Source: Candidatus Saccharimonadota bacterium (GTDB lineage Bacteria; Patescibacteriota; Saccharimonadia; Saccharimonadales; UBA4665). From it: a stretch of 42,946 nucleotides of DNA. This document shows, in pieces, positions 6,872 to 14,620 of this stretch. The stretch is taken from contig JACMPA010000024.1 of the NCBI GenBank assembly GCA_014377695.1, positions 1 to 42,946 on the forward strand. Direction: 5' to 3'. The position numbers and the translations under genes are program-made. The notes beneath the pieces are model-generated. The model saw nothing but the letters and a program-made list of their open reading frames with translations. It searched no databases and was not told the DNA's origin. Position 1 is the stretch's first letter, and each line of letters opens with the position of its first letter.

Positions 6872-7570
6872 TTAGAACTTAGCTGGGAACTGAGTGACGA
6901 TACCGCCAGCCAGTGTGCTGAACAAACCTTCGATGTGGTCGTTTGCCATGTTGAGCTCTTTTTGCTCTTCGGCGTAGTTACCAGCAACGTGGAAGTCAAT
7001 CATCTTAGCAGTCATGAGAACGTGGTCGTTCAATGCACCTTCAAGAGTTGCTTCTGGTAGGTTTGGGTTAGCCTTAGCCAAGTAAGCGGCTAGTGGCTTG
7101 GTGTAGTTGGTGTTGATAGAATCAAGCGCAGCGGTCTTACCGGCAGCGTCGCCAGTCTTCCCAGCTACAGCGTACTTAACGAATTCGTCGAGGTGGAGCT
7201 TCCAAACAGTATTGAAAGTAGTCTCGGCGTCTTTGCCGTACACACTACCGACTGCAGCACCGATGTCGGTACCGTTCGAATAGAGAGCAGCACCGCTTGC
7301 AGCGGCACCTGGTGAACCATCAAGCGCGTCAGCGACGGCTGCTTGGGTTAGGATCATGTGCTCGACACCGTATTTAACAAGTGTTGAGCGTAAGTCTGCT
7401 GACTTTGTAGCTGAGCTAGGAGCTGCAGCTGATGCAGTCTTCGTCATGCTGTCACTTTCGTTACCATTGTCCATAGCCTTGGTAACGCCGAAACCGACGC
7501 CCAAACCTACGACGAGCGCTACAACTGCAGCTATGGCAGCCATACTATTCATCTTCTTTGGTTCTTCCAT
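6872..7570 (-). CDS. Membrane-anchored His-containing helical-bundle protein
   Basis: A 232-residue protein with a short cytoplasmic N-terminus, one membrane segment (about 10-30), a Ser/Ala-rich spacer and a long helical domain (about 60-228). The helices repeat patterns such as EHMILTQ, KLHLDEFVKYAV, NDHVLMTAKMIDFHVAG and NDHIEGLF, ending FPAKF. Similar helical domains occur in secreted Gram-positive proteins annotated near copper functions, but I cannot name the family with certainty. The regularly placed His and acidic residues suggest metal binding outside the cell. The start is supported by AAGGAG 9 nt before the ATG. A promoter at 7619-7647 overlaps a probable MarR site. Confidence 0.65.
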   Translation of the reverse strand: MEEPKKMNSMAAIAAVVALVVGLGVGFGVTKAMDNGNESDSMTKTASAAAPSSATKSADLRSTLVKYGVEHMILTQAAVADALDGSPGAAASGAALYSNGTDIGAAVGSVYGKDAETTFNTVWKLHLDEFVKYAVAGKTGDAAGKTAALDSINTNYTKPLAAYLAKANPNLPEATLEGALNDHVLMTAKMIDFHVAGNYAEEQKELNMANDHIEGLFSTLAGGIVTQFPAKF

Positions 7571-7605
7571 TATCTTACTCCTTAGCCGAATTACTGGCGT
7601 TTAAT

Positions 7606-7622
7606 GTTAGGTAGCTTAATTA
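7606..7622 (-). promoter_or_regulatory. Probable MarR operator, site A
   Basis: GTTAGGTAGCTTAATTA matches site B (8149-8165, opposite orientation) at 16 of 17 positions. It overlaps the -10 box (7619-7624) of the promoter for the helical-protein gene, so binding would block transcription. Confidence 0.5.
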
Positions 7623-7647
7623 AATTACTTAAGTAGTTTTAAGTCAA
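7619..7647 (-). promoter_or_regulatory. Promoter of the helical-protein gene
   Basis: On the minus strand TTGACT (7642-7647) is separated by 17 nt from TTTAAT (7619-7624). Spacing and hexamers fit a sigma-70-type promoter. Confidence 0.55.
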
Positions 7648-7688
7648 CCGAAATTTCCTTAAAAGGTTACTTTTACAGCGACTAAGCT

Positions 7689-8114
7689 TTATTTAGCGTT
7701 GTCGATGATGGTTGTCAGCGTTTTTTGAAATGTGCTGATTTCGTCGTGAGACAGCCCTTCCAGCAGAATGCCTATTTCGGCATTAAGCTTGGTCTCGATC
7801 TCGCTTACCAGCTTCTTTCCTTTGGCATTGGCAACTAAGATGCGCACACGACCATCAGTGTGGTGTAATACGCGACTAAGTAGCCCCTGTTCTACCAATT
7901 GATCAGCTAGCATCGTGATCATAGGTGGCTTAACTCCTAATTGCTCGGCAACAACCGATGATCGCACGCCATCAACAGCTTTACTGACAATACTAAGGAG
8001 TGACCAGAGTGTTGGATTTAAATCATAGGTATCTAATATGTCGTACACGCGGCCTCGAACGAGCCGATGGGCTTTAGTAAAGAGCATTCCGCTGAGATAA
8101 GTTGGATTAGACAT
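7689..8114 (-). CDS. MarR-family transcriptional regulator
   Basis: A 141-residue protein of typical MarR length. A winged helix-turn-helix spans about 45-105: the recognition helix region is VVAEQLGVKPPMITMLADQLVEQGLL and the wing contains HHTDGRVRILVA. Terminal helices would form the dimer interface. It is divergent from the cytochrome b gene and lies next to metal-handling genes. Near-identical 17-bp sites in the shared divergent promoter and before the helical-protein gene make local repression, including autoregulation, likely. The ligand is unknown; copper, oxidants or a phenolic compound are possible. Confidence 0.88.
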   Translation of the reverse strand: MSNPTYLSGMLFTKAHRLVRGRVYDILDTYDLNPTLWSLLSIVSKAVDGVRSSVVAEQLGVKPPMITMLADQLVEQGLLSRVLHHTDGRVRILVANAKGKKLVSEIETKLNAEIGILLEGLSHDEISTFQKTLTTIIDNAK

Positions 8115-8148
8115 GATGTAATAGTGCTATACTGATTATAAGGTTTGA

Positions 8149-8165
8149 TAATTAAGCTACTTAAC
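8149..8165 (+). promoter_or_regulatory. Probable MarR operator, site B
   Basis: TAATTAAGCTACTTAAC lies between marR and the cytochrome gene. TATAAT for marR lies on the minus strand just downstream of it, and TTGATA (8145-8150) on the plus strand could be the -35 of the cytochrome gene. One bound regulator could control both directions. Confidence 0.5.
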
Positions 8166-8185
8166 TAATTCTACCCTAAATATTT

Positions 8186-8830
8186 ATGACAGTCAACAAC
8201 CCCTCACAATCGCGAACTGCGCTCACCTGGACCGCGTGGTCCTTGGTCACTGTTGTATCGATACTCGCTTTGTATGCCTGGGCAGATAGTATGGGCGGGC
8301 AATTTGACTCATTATCGAGTTACACTATCTTTCCCGTATTAGGACTTTTAGCGTTTAGTATTATGTGGTCGCATTATATGGTGGCTGAAATCAAAAGAAT
8401 CGTAAAAAGTGACGCGCCACTCAAAGAATATTTCAACTGGACCGGCTATGCTGTCTTGGTCCTCATACTATTACACCCCGGCATACTGATCTACCAGCGA
8501 TTTCGCGACGGCTATGGGTTACCTCCTGGGAGCTACAAGAGCTACGTCGCACCCGGCATGGGCTGGATAACCCTTCTAGGCTCAGTTAGCCTACTCGTAT
8601 TCTTATCATATGAATTGAAACGGTTCTTTGACAAAAAGAAGTGGTGGCCCTATTTCCTAATCGTAAACGATGCAGCAATGCTCGCTATCCTGTATCACGG
8701 GCTCAAGCTCGGTACACAGCTGCAATTACCATGGTTTAAGTACGTTTGGTACTTTTACGGAGTTACTTTAATCAGTGCGCTGATTCACAAGTACGTACTT
8801 CGGGCCCAACCACGTCCGGTGACGCAGTAG
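8186..8830 (+). CDS. Ferric-reductase-like transmembrane cytochrome b
   Basis: A 214-residue protein with about six membrane segments and no soluble flavin domain. Histidines suited to heme binding lie in membrane helices: WSHYM, LLHPGI, LYHGLKLG and LIHKY. This resembles the ferric-reductase-like transmembrane domain family (MsrQ/YedZ type). It could pass electrons between a membrane donor and the nearby cupredoxin; that is an inference from position. It is divergent from marR and shares its operator region. The start has no clear Shine-Dalgarno sequence. Confidence 0.75.
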   Translation: MTVNNPSQSRTALTWTAWSLVTVVSILALYAWADSMGGQFDSLSSYTIFPVLGLLAFSIMWSHYMVAEIKRIVKSDAPLKEYFNWTGYAVLVLILLHPGILIYQRFRDGYGLPPGSYKSYVAPGMGWITLLGSVSLLVFLSYELKRFFDKKKWWPYFLIVNDAAMLAILYHGLKLGTQLQLPWFKYVWYFYGVTLISALIHKYVLRAQPRPVTQ

Positions 8831-8953
8831 TAAGCTATACTATTCAAGTATAAACGTATTACTACTGAGTCTGGTTAAGGGTATACGTTCAAGCACACTC
8901 TACTTAGCTGACAGCTTTTAGTACCATGACTGATTAACGAAGGAAATTATTAG

Positions 8954-10786
8954 ATGAAACTATTTTTTACCACCGCCCGATACTACTGGCAGCTTAGTTT
9001 TGCAGTATTTGCCGCAATTCTTGCCCTGGCACTCCAATTTACCGGCTTAGAGCAAGCCACTAATTGGGTATTAGCTGGCGCAGCCCTGCTATTATGCGTG
9101 CCTTTAATAGCCGGTATGTGGGATGACTTCCGCAATGGTTCGTACGGTTTAGACATTCTGGCGCTCACGGCCATCATCGCATCAGTTGCGTTAGGCGAAC
9201 AGTGGGCTGCCCTAGTTGTCGTCCTTATGCTAACAGGCGGTCAAATGTTAGAAGATTATGCTGAGCGCCGAGCGCACCGTGAACTAACCGCTTTGCTGGC
9301 TAGGGCTCCACAGCATGCTCACATCCTTCGAGGGCGAAAAGTTGTGGACGTAGCAGCGAGCGATGTTCGACCGGGCGATAAGCTTATCATTAAGCCTGGC
9401 GAGACGGTGCCGGTTGACGCCGTAATTATCGAAGGTGCCAGTAGCTTCGATGAATCATCACTGACCGGTGAAAGCTTGCCGGTAGAAAAACAAGTAGACG
9501 GCACCATTTTGAGCGGCAGTGTTAACCTGGACGGCGTACTTACAGTAAAAGCATTACACAGCGCTGCCGATAGTCAGTATCAACAGATTGTGCGTTTAGT
9601 AGAAAACGCTGCATCCAAACAAGCACCATTCATCCGACTTGCCGATCGCTACAGTATTCCTTTTACCGTCACATCATTCATAGTAGCCGGCGCCGCCTGG
9701 TATATCGGCAACGACCCGATCCGTTTTTTGCAAGTAATCATTGTTGCCACCCCTTGCCCGCTACTATTAGCTGCGCCAATTGCATTGATATCCGGCATGA
9801 GTCGGGCCAGCAAGCAAGGCATAATTGTCCGCACCGGCTCAGCGCTTGAGAAGTTAGCTGAGGCCAAAACGTTTGCTTTTGACAAAACAGGTACGTTAAC
9901 GACGGGTGAGCCTGATGTTAGTGACGTCATAGCACTTAAGCCATACAGCAAAAACGAAGTCCTGGGGATGGCTGCTAGCCTCGAGCAGGGTTCGGTCCAT
10001 ATTCTAGCTCGCGCAATAGTACGGGCAGCCGAAGCTAAAGGCTTTAGTTATACCAAAGCCAAGCATACCCAAGAATCAAACGGCCAGGGCATTGTAGGTA
10101 TGCTGCACGGCAAACAAGTAATTGTTGGTCAATATAGCCTAATGGAACTACATGGTATACAAATACCAGCGGAACATCATGTAACAGCCACTGTGGCATA
10201 CGTCGCATCTGCTGGCGAGCTGGTCGGCATCATATCGTTTAAAGATGAGCCGCGCCCTGAAAGTAAGGCGACTATCGAGCAACTCCGTTCATTTGGCATC
10301 AAAAAGTTCTTGATGATCACCGGTGATAACAAAACAACGGCCCAGGCCGTGGCCAAAAAAGTCTCAATTGATAAAGTGCAAGCCGGCGCAACGCCGGGCG
10401 ACAAACTCCGAGCAATCGAAGCCCTCAACGATAGACCAGTCGCCTTCGTTGGTGATGGCGTCAACGATGCACCCGTGTTGACTGCGGCTGACGTCGGTAT
10501 TGCACTCGGCGCTCGAGGCTCAACAGCCGCCAGCGAATCAGCCGATATCGTTATCATGAGGGACAACATTCAAGATGTTGCTCGCGCCGTAGCAATCGCC
10601 AAGCGCACGTTTGGCATTGCTCGCCAAAGTATTATCATTGGCATACTGCTTAGCTTTGTTCTGATGGGCATGTTCTTTACCGGAAAGTTCCCGCCGTTAC
10701 TAGGAGCTGTATTACAGGAAATAGTCGATGTATTTGTTATTTTTAACGCCCTGCGAGCTCACAGCGGTGGTAGACAAACTAATTAG
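8954..10786 (+). CDS. P1B-type heavy-metal ATPase (TPC motif)
   Basis: A 610-residue ATPase with all P-type landmarks: the TGES actuator loop, a TPCP metal-binding motif in the membrane (C268), the phosphorylated aspartate in DKTGT (D310), and GDGVNDAP near the C-terminus. There is no N-terminal HMA metal-binding domain. The usual CPC is TPC, the motif used for the P1B-5 group in some classifications (associated with Ni/Fe). The nucleotide-domain SxHP motif reads SVHILA, with Ile in place of Pro. It therefore exports or moves a transition metal, but copper specificity should not be assumed. GAAGGAA lies about 13 nt before the ATG. It follows the cytochrome gene after 123 nt. Confidence 0.85.
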   Translation: MKLFFTTARYYWQLSFAVFAAILALALQFTGLEQATNWVLAGAALLLCVPLIAGMWDDFRNGSYGLDILALTAIIASVALGEQWAALVVVLMLTGGQMLEDYAERRAHRELTALLARAPQHAHILRGRKVVDVAASDVRPGDKLIIKPGETVPVDAVIIEGASSFDESSLTGESLPVEKQVDGTILSGSVNLDGVLTVKALHSAADSQYQQIVRLVENAASKQAPFIRLADRYSIPFTVTSFIVAGAAWYIGNDPIRFLQVIIVATPCPLLLAAPIALISGMSRASKQGIIVRTGSALEKLAEAKTFAFDKTGTLTTGEPDVSDVIALKPYSKNEVLGMAASLEQGSVHILARAIVRAAEAKGFSYTKAKHTQESNGQGIVGMLHGKQVIVGQYSLMELHGIQIPAEHHVTATVAYVASAGELVGIISFKDEPRPESKATIEQLRSFGIKKFLMITGDNKTTAQAVAKKVSIDKVQAGATPGDKLRAIEALNDRPVAFVGDGVNDAPVLTAADVGIALGARGSTAASESADIVIMRDNIQDVARAVAIAKRTFGIARQSIIIGILLSFVLMGMFFTGKFPPLLGAVLQEIVDVFVIFNALRAHSGGRQTN

Positions 10787-10819
10787 CCGCGCTGTCGTCG
10801 CTAAGGTACTATCGGTTAG

Positions 10820-11455
10820 TTATGCCAGCTGCGTCAGAATAACCGCTACTAGTAGCGGCGCCAACAGGTTATCTAGTCCACCAACACCTACGTTTTCAAC
10901 TGCCGTAGCAGCTAGTGCGATCACTGGCACCAAAAACAGCGCTAGTCGCATGGTATCTGCGCTGTAACCAAACAATATGGCTGCCGATATTACAAAGAAC
11001 GTAGCGGTACCTATGACCGTTTTGGTGTGACCAAACACGTGGTAACGCCACCGCTCTTGTTTTACGCCGTATTCGACCCCGACGATGGCTGCCATGCCAT
11101 CTGCTACAGCCATCTGAAGCAACGCAGCGGCGTAAATGCCTTTACTGTGGGTTATAAATGTCAATAGTCCGACAGTGAGGGCGAAGAAAAATTCACCATA
11201 TGTTGGACGTTGGACGCTATGAATCGCCGAAAAGATATTGAATACCTTGGACAGTAGTACCGCGACCAAGAACCCGACGCTCAAAATGCGGATCTGATGC
11301 CAACTTAGAAAGAAGGGCCAAAAGGCCACAAAACTACCGACGGTAATGTGGACGAATTTTCGCCCGACTTCGCTCGACATGTAACCCCGGCGCCAGCCAA
11401 ACTCCGACAAGCATAACAGTATAAACACGGCTACAGCTGCAAGAATAAATGCCAT
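10820..11455 (-). CDS. Phytol/dolichol-kinase-like membrane protein
   Basis: A 211-residue protein with about seven membrane segments. It contains RKFVHITVG near residue 32 and a VADGMAAIVG motif followed by FGHTKTVIGT, a pattern shared by CTP-dependent polyprenol (dolichol, phytol, farnesol) kinases and related CDP-diacylglycerol synthases. It probably phosphorylates an isoprenoid alcohol for lipid carrier recycling. TACAAT lies 7 nt before the ATG on the minus strand, which predicts a leaderless mRNA. It converges with the ATPase gene with a 33-nt gap. Confidence 0.7.
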   Translation of the reverse strand: MAFILAAVAVFILLCLSEFGWRRGYMSSEVGRKFVHITVGSFVAFWPFFLSWHQIRILSVGFLVAVLLSKVFNIFSAIHSVQRPTYGEFFFALTVGLLTFITHSKGIYAAALLQMAVADGMAAIVGVEYGVKQERWRYHVFGHTKTVIGTATFFVISAAILFGYSADTMRLALFLVPVIALAATAVENVGVGGLDNLLAPLLVAVILTQLA

Positions 11456-11639
11456 TGACTCTATTGTACGCCACCTTTGCTGCGAATTAAGCTGTTTGAA
11501 GAGAACTATAGTAGAGCGTCCTCGCTATATAAGGTCGTATTCTTGGCATCATAAAGAATGATTTGCAAGACCTTGAAGCGCTCTATGCCGATACCCAAAT
11601 TTGTGCCAAGCTAGTTGGCTTGCAGTATGTTTAAACTAG

Positions 11640-12441
11640 CAAAACTGGGTATGGGCGACGCAAAAGTGATGATGAATACAAGCTAATCAAAATAACTAAA
11701 CAAATGTTTAGTAATGTATTTGAGAACCCTTTCTACTGCGGTCTTACTAGTATGGGAACAATATCGTTAACCTAATTGAGATCTATAACTTCTTTCCGCT
11801 GATTACCACAGATGGATATATAGCACTCAATGCTCAAGTATCTACTGACTTAAGTAAGTCTCCAACGGTAAAAACTGATAAAAACCAACGACTTAATTAT
11901 GGTCTTCTACGTGGAAAGGTTATTTGTGATTTTTGCGACGCACCTATGCAGTATCATAATACTCAACTCGAGCGTGGAAAGCACGCTGGTAAATGGTCAA
12001 TAAGGTATGACTACCGGAATAAGGATGAATCCTGACGCCATCACAAGGAAACACAACGGGATCGTGGTATTAAAATAGATAAAAGCATACGAGCTAAATT
12101 CGTACTATCAGCTGTTGAATGGGAAATACACGCTACCAAGAAAAGCAAACGAGCGTATGAGATATATACAGCCCAGTAACGAGTCTTGCTACTCAACTTA
12201 CTATCACTAAACGTAAGCTAAACAGGTGTTGATAGACGATGAAAATCGTCTATCAAGGTACTCAGACCTACCTGTAGAAGACCGTGAAGCGTATGAACGT
12301 TACCATAGCGGCACCTTGAACACCATGAAAACCTTATAAACGAAGCAAAGCAAGCTATCAAAGCGAACATTAACAGATTAGAGGAATTAAAAACTGCATT
12401 ACCGGCAGGGATTTTATCCAGTACCCGACGCTCTAGTTGAA
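11640..12441 (+). pseudogene. Decayed serine recombinase (integrase remnant)
   Basis: Pieces of a large serine recombinase appear in changing frames. An ENPFYCG motif lies at about 11724-11745. After a frameshift comes LITTDGYIALNAQV, then a zinc-ribbon start GLLRGKVICDFCDAPMQ. An in-frame TGA follows, and then a continuation with C-terminal coiled-coil-like pieces (RAKFVLSAVEWEI; NINRLEELKTALP) interrupted by further stops. The catalytic N-terminal domain is not recognisable. Its position next to two tRNA-Pro genes fits a relic of an integrated element. The 11456-11639 stretch shows nothing certain and may hold more of the remnant. Confidence 0.7.
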
Positions 12442-12543
12442 GCGATGAATATATTCATGCATCCTGCGAGTATTGCAAAGATTATCTTCTGGAGTGCGGT
12501 AAATCAACTACGAAAAGGCCCGACTCATTTGCAGTTGTTTTAT

Positions 12544-12620
12544 TGGTCGGGGTGGCGAGATTTGAACTCACGACCTCGTCGTCCCGAACGACGCGCGCTA
12601 CCAAGCTGCGCCACACCCCG
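12544..12620 (-). tRNA. tRNA-Pro (anticodon CGG)
   Basis: The acceptor pairs CGGGGTG (12620-12614) with CACCCCG (12554-12548), with discriminator A and an encoded CCA (12546-12544). The anticodon loop TTCGGGA gives CGG, reading CCG codons. Confidence 0.95.
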
Positions 12621-12705
12621 ACAAACGCCATCTGATAGCCAGACCCTACAAATACATAAACCTCTACGAGCGCAGTGGAAGCGTACTGCCTCAGCCGCTT
12701 ACCAA

Positions 12706-12738
12706 ACAAAAAGCCCATCATACGATGGACTCTTTGTT
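12706..12738 (-). terminator. Terminator after tRNA-Pro (TGG)
   Basis: On the minus strand AAAGAGTCCATC and GATGGGCTTTTT form a hairpin ending in a T run just after the tRNA-Pro (TGG) CCA. Outer bases extend the pairing to 12701-12742, overlapping the tRNA 3' end. Confidence 0.7.
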
Positions 12739-12815
12739 TGGTCGGGGTGAAAGGACTCGAACCTTCGACCTGTCGGTCCCAAACCGACCGCGCTAGCCAA
12801 CTGCGCCACACCCCG
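12739..12815 (-). tRNA. tRNA-Pro (anticodon TGG)
   Basis: The acceptor CGGGGTG/CACCCCG is the same as in the neighbouring tRNA-Pro, with A73 and encoded CCA. The anticodon loop TTTGGGA gives TGG. TAGAAT on the minus strand at about 12830-12835 is a plausible -10 box. Confidence 0.95.
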
Positions 12816-12887
12816 AGGCAGTACTAAGCTATTCTAGCAAATAAACAATCCGTTTAACAGGGTGATTGGGCACTGGCTCCAGATACG

Positions 12888-12918
12888 CAAAACCGCGGCC
12901 ATGATGGCCGCGGTTTTG
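12888..12918 (-). terminator. Strong terminator after the lectin-glycosidase gene
   Basis: A perfect 14-bp stem (CAAAACCGCGGCCA with its complement) has a 3-nt loop and ends in TTTTG on either strand. It lies 21 nt beyond the stop codon at 12940, so it ends that gene, and it may also insulate the tRNA-Pro genes. Confidence 0.85.
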
Positions 12919-12939
12919 TACATTGTGTAGATCTAACTC

Positions 12940-14496
12940 TTAGGTTGGATTGTTTGTGAGTAAACCGTTCTTGAAGGCTTCTAAGCGATCGCCCGTCAGG
13001 ACCGTGGCAATGCCCGCAGTATTGTTCCACATGCAGGCCCATGCGAACATCGGCTCTGCCTTGATGGCATTCATACCTTCTGTGATCGCTTTAGCTTCCT
13101 CTCCGTTAAACTCACCGACTCCTAAGGCTTTGACACCGCCGACACGTTTTGCCCATGCGGCCATGTTCTTCATCTTAGGACCGGGGCCTTCTGATCCGAC
13201 TTTATTTTGGTAGGTGTCAGCAGCGATGACGTCTGAAACAGCGATGACACTCTTTGGAATATATGCGGCAATTTCCGCATCGGTGTAACCGTTTGCCTGG
13301 TTTGACCACCACCACCCGTTGCCAATAACACCGACTTTGATGTTATTACCCGCCGCCTTGATGATAGGCAGTGCGTGTACTTGCATGTCGGCCCAATCCT
13401 TGGCGGTACCATCTTTGGCAGGCTCATGGTGCAGAGCTACGAATTTTTCACCAGGAATCGCATTGAGTTTAGCTACCATGGCCTTCATGCTAGCATCGGC
13501 GCTACCGTCGGCTACCTGCCGCCATGAGTAAGGAGTAACCTTGAATGAGATGATAGGTATCATCTTGTCGTTGATAGCACGTTGCACCAGACTAAAGTTG
13601 GAGTCAAAGCCGGTGTAGAAGATGCGCCGGTATTTAATATGCGCCGGACCACCTACTTCTTTCAATCGCGTGTCCCAGGTGCCGGCTGGAGCGGACATAC
13701 CGAATCTTTCACCGCTTGCTGCTGTCGGAGCGGCAGCTACCGTTACAGCTGCAGTCTTGGTAGCTACGGGGCCGCTATCTTGGCGGCAGCTGAGTGTAAA
13801 GCTTGTCGTAGCAGTCAATACACCTGTCGTCCACGTCTTAGCCGCGGTATCAATTGGGCCGCCAGGCGTGACCGAACAGCTGTTACCCGTAGATGCCCAC
13901 GACAGTACGGTTGTATTGCCGTTTGCGATTGACGCAGGATTGGCCGTGAAACTACTGATAGTCGGTGCTGTGGCAATCACACCGCCACTTACCGCTTTCC
14001 AATCCTGTGCAGTCGTACCATTGCAAGTGTAAATCTGCATCAATGTCTTGTCTACTTGCAGGTTTTTGGGGATATCTAGACATAGACCGGATGGATTGCT
14101 GACGATCTTTCGAGCTGCAGCATCAACCGTCCAGTTCTGCAGGGCTTTACCGTTACAGGCCTTTAGGACGACGGGAGCTGAAACCAGCTGGCTTTTAGCC
14201 GCTAAACAGTACCCGTTGGAGTTGACGATGGTCGAACCTTTGACAGTCCACTTCTGTGCACCGGCATCTGCCATACAGTGATACTCCTCGATGGGGTTAT
14301 CTTCCACTTTGAGATTGCTCTGGTTGTTCAAACACTTGCCATTAGCATTTACGATCGTCTGGGCGGCAACTGCAGCCCGAGAGGTGAAAACGTAGTATGA
14401 ACCGCCTACGGCGATCAATACTACGGTCAGGACGCCTAAGAAGACATGATCGAAGCCGTCTTGGTTGAGTTTTTTAAAAGGTAATTTTATTTTCAC
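12940..14496 (-). CDS. Anchored surface protein: ricin-type lectin, Ig-like domain and glycoside-hydrolase-like domain
   Basis: A 518-residue protein with an N-terminal membrane anchor (about 17-39). A beta-trefoil ricin-type lectin domain (about 44-165) shows three QxW-type repeats: QKW, QNW, QDW. An Ig-like segment follows (about 178-255), and then a TIM-barrel-like domain (about 262-518). The barrel has FVALHHEP (near 356) and GVGEFNG (near 462), suggesting two catalytic glutamates as in clan A glycoside hydrolases, perhaps GH26-like. It should bind and cut glycans outside the cell, possibly those of a host bacterium. A promoter (14541-14569) and terminator frame it as a single-gene transcript. 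Confidence 0.72.
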   Translation of the reverse strand: MKIKLPFKKLNQDGFDHVFLGVLTVVLIAVGGSYYVFTSRAAVAAQTIVNANGKCLNNQSNLKVEDNPIEEYHCMADAGAQKWTVKGSTIVNSNGYCLAAKSQLVSAPVVLKACNGKALQNWTVDAAARKIVSNPSGLCLDIPKNLQVDKTLMQIYTCNGTTAQDWKAVSGGVIATAPTISSFTANPASIANGNTTVLSWASTGNSCSVTPGGPIDTAAKTWTTGVLTATTSFTLSCRQDSGPVATKTAAVTVAAAPTAASGERFGMSAPAGTWDTRLKEVGGPAHIKYRRIFYTGFDSNFSLVQRAINDKMIPIISFKVTPYSWRQVADGSADASMKAMVAKLNAIPGEKFVALHHEPAKDGTAKDWADMQVHALPIIKAAGNNIKVGVIGNGWWWSNQANGYTDAEIAAYIPKSVIAVSDVIAADTYQNKVGSEGPGPKMKNMAAWAKRVGGVKALGVGEFNGEEAKAITEGMNAIKAEPMFAWACMWNNTAGIATVLTGDRLEAFKNGLLTNNPT

Positions 14497-14540
14497 TGTA
14501 AGATTCCCTACTTTATAAGCATTAGCATATTGATAATGCG

Positions 14541-14569
14541 ACTTTACAGTTCGTGCTGCCTGTTGTCAA
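14541..14569 (-). promoter_or_regulatory. Promoter of the lectin-glycosidase gene
   Basis: On the minus strand TTGACA (14564-14569) is followed after exactly 17 nt by TAAAGT (14541-14546). The leader of about 40 nt contains a GCATTA/TAATGC inverted repeat (14519-14539). Confidence 0.65.
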
Positions 14570-14620
14570 TAGTATAATGTTGTGAGAACAATAACGGCTG
14601 TTGGGGAAAACTTAACGTGC

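Noticed and set aside
8831-8953. Third MarR site before the ATPase gene
   Set aside because: Only a 7-nt match (CTACTTA) is present, which is too weak to claim.
12030-12040. In-frame TGA in the recombinase zinc ribbon as a sign of UGA recoding
   Set aside because: The same remnant has frameshifts and other stops, and intact genes here (such as the sortase and pilM) end with TGA, so ordinary decay explains it.
12445-12811. Open frames on both strands across the tRNA-Pro pair
   Set aside because: They read through two well-formed tRNA genes and a terminator and show no protein family.
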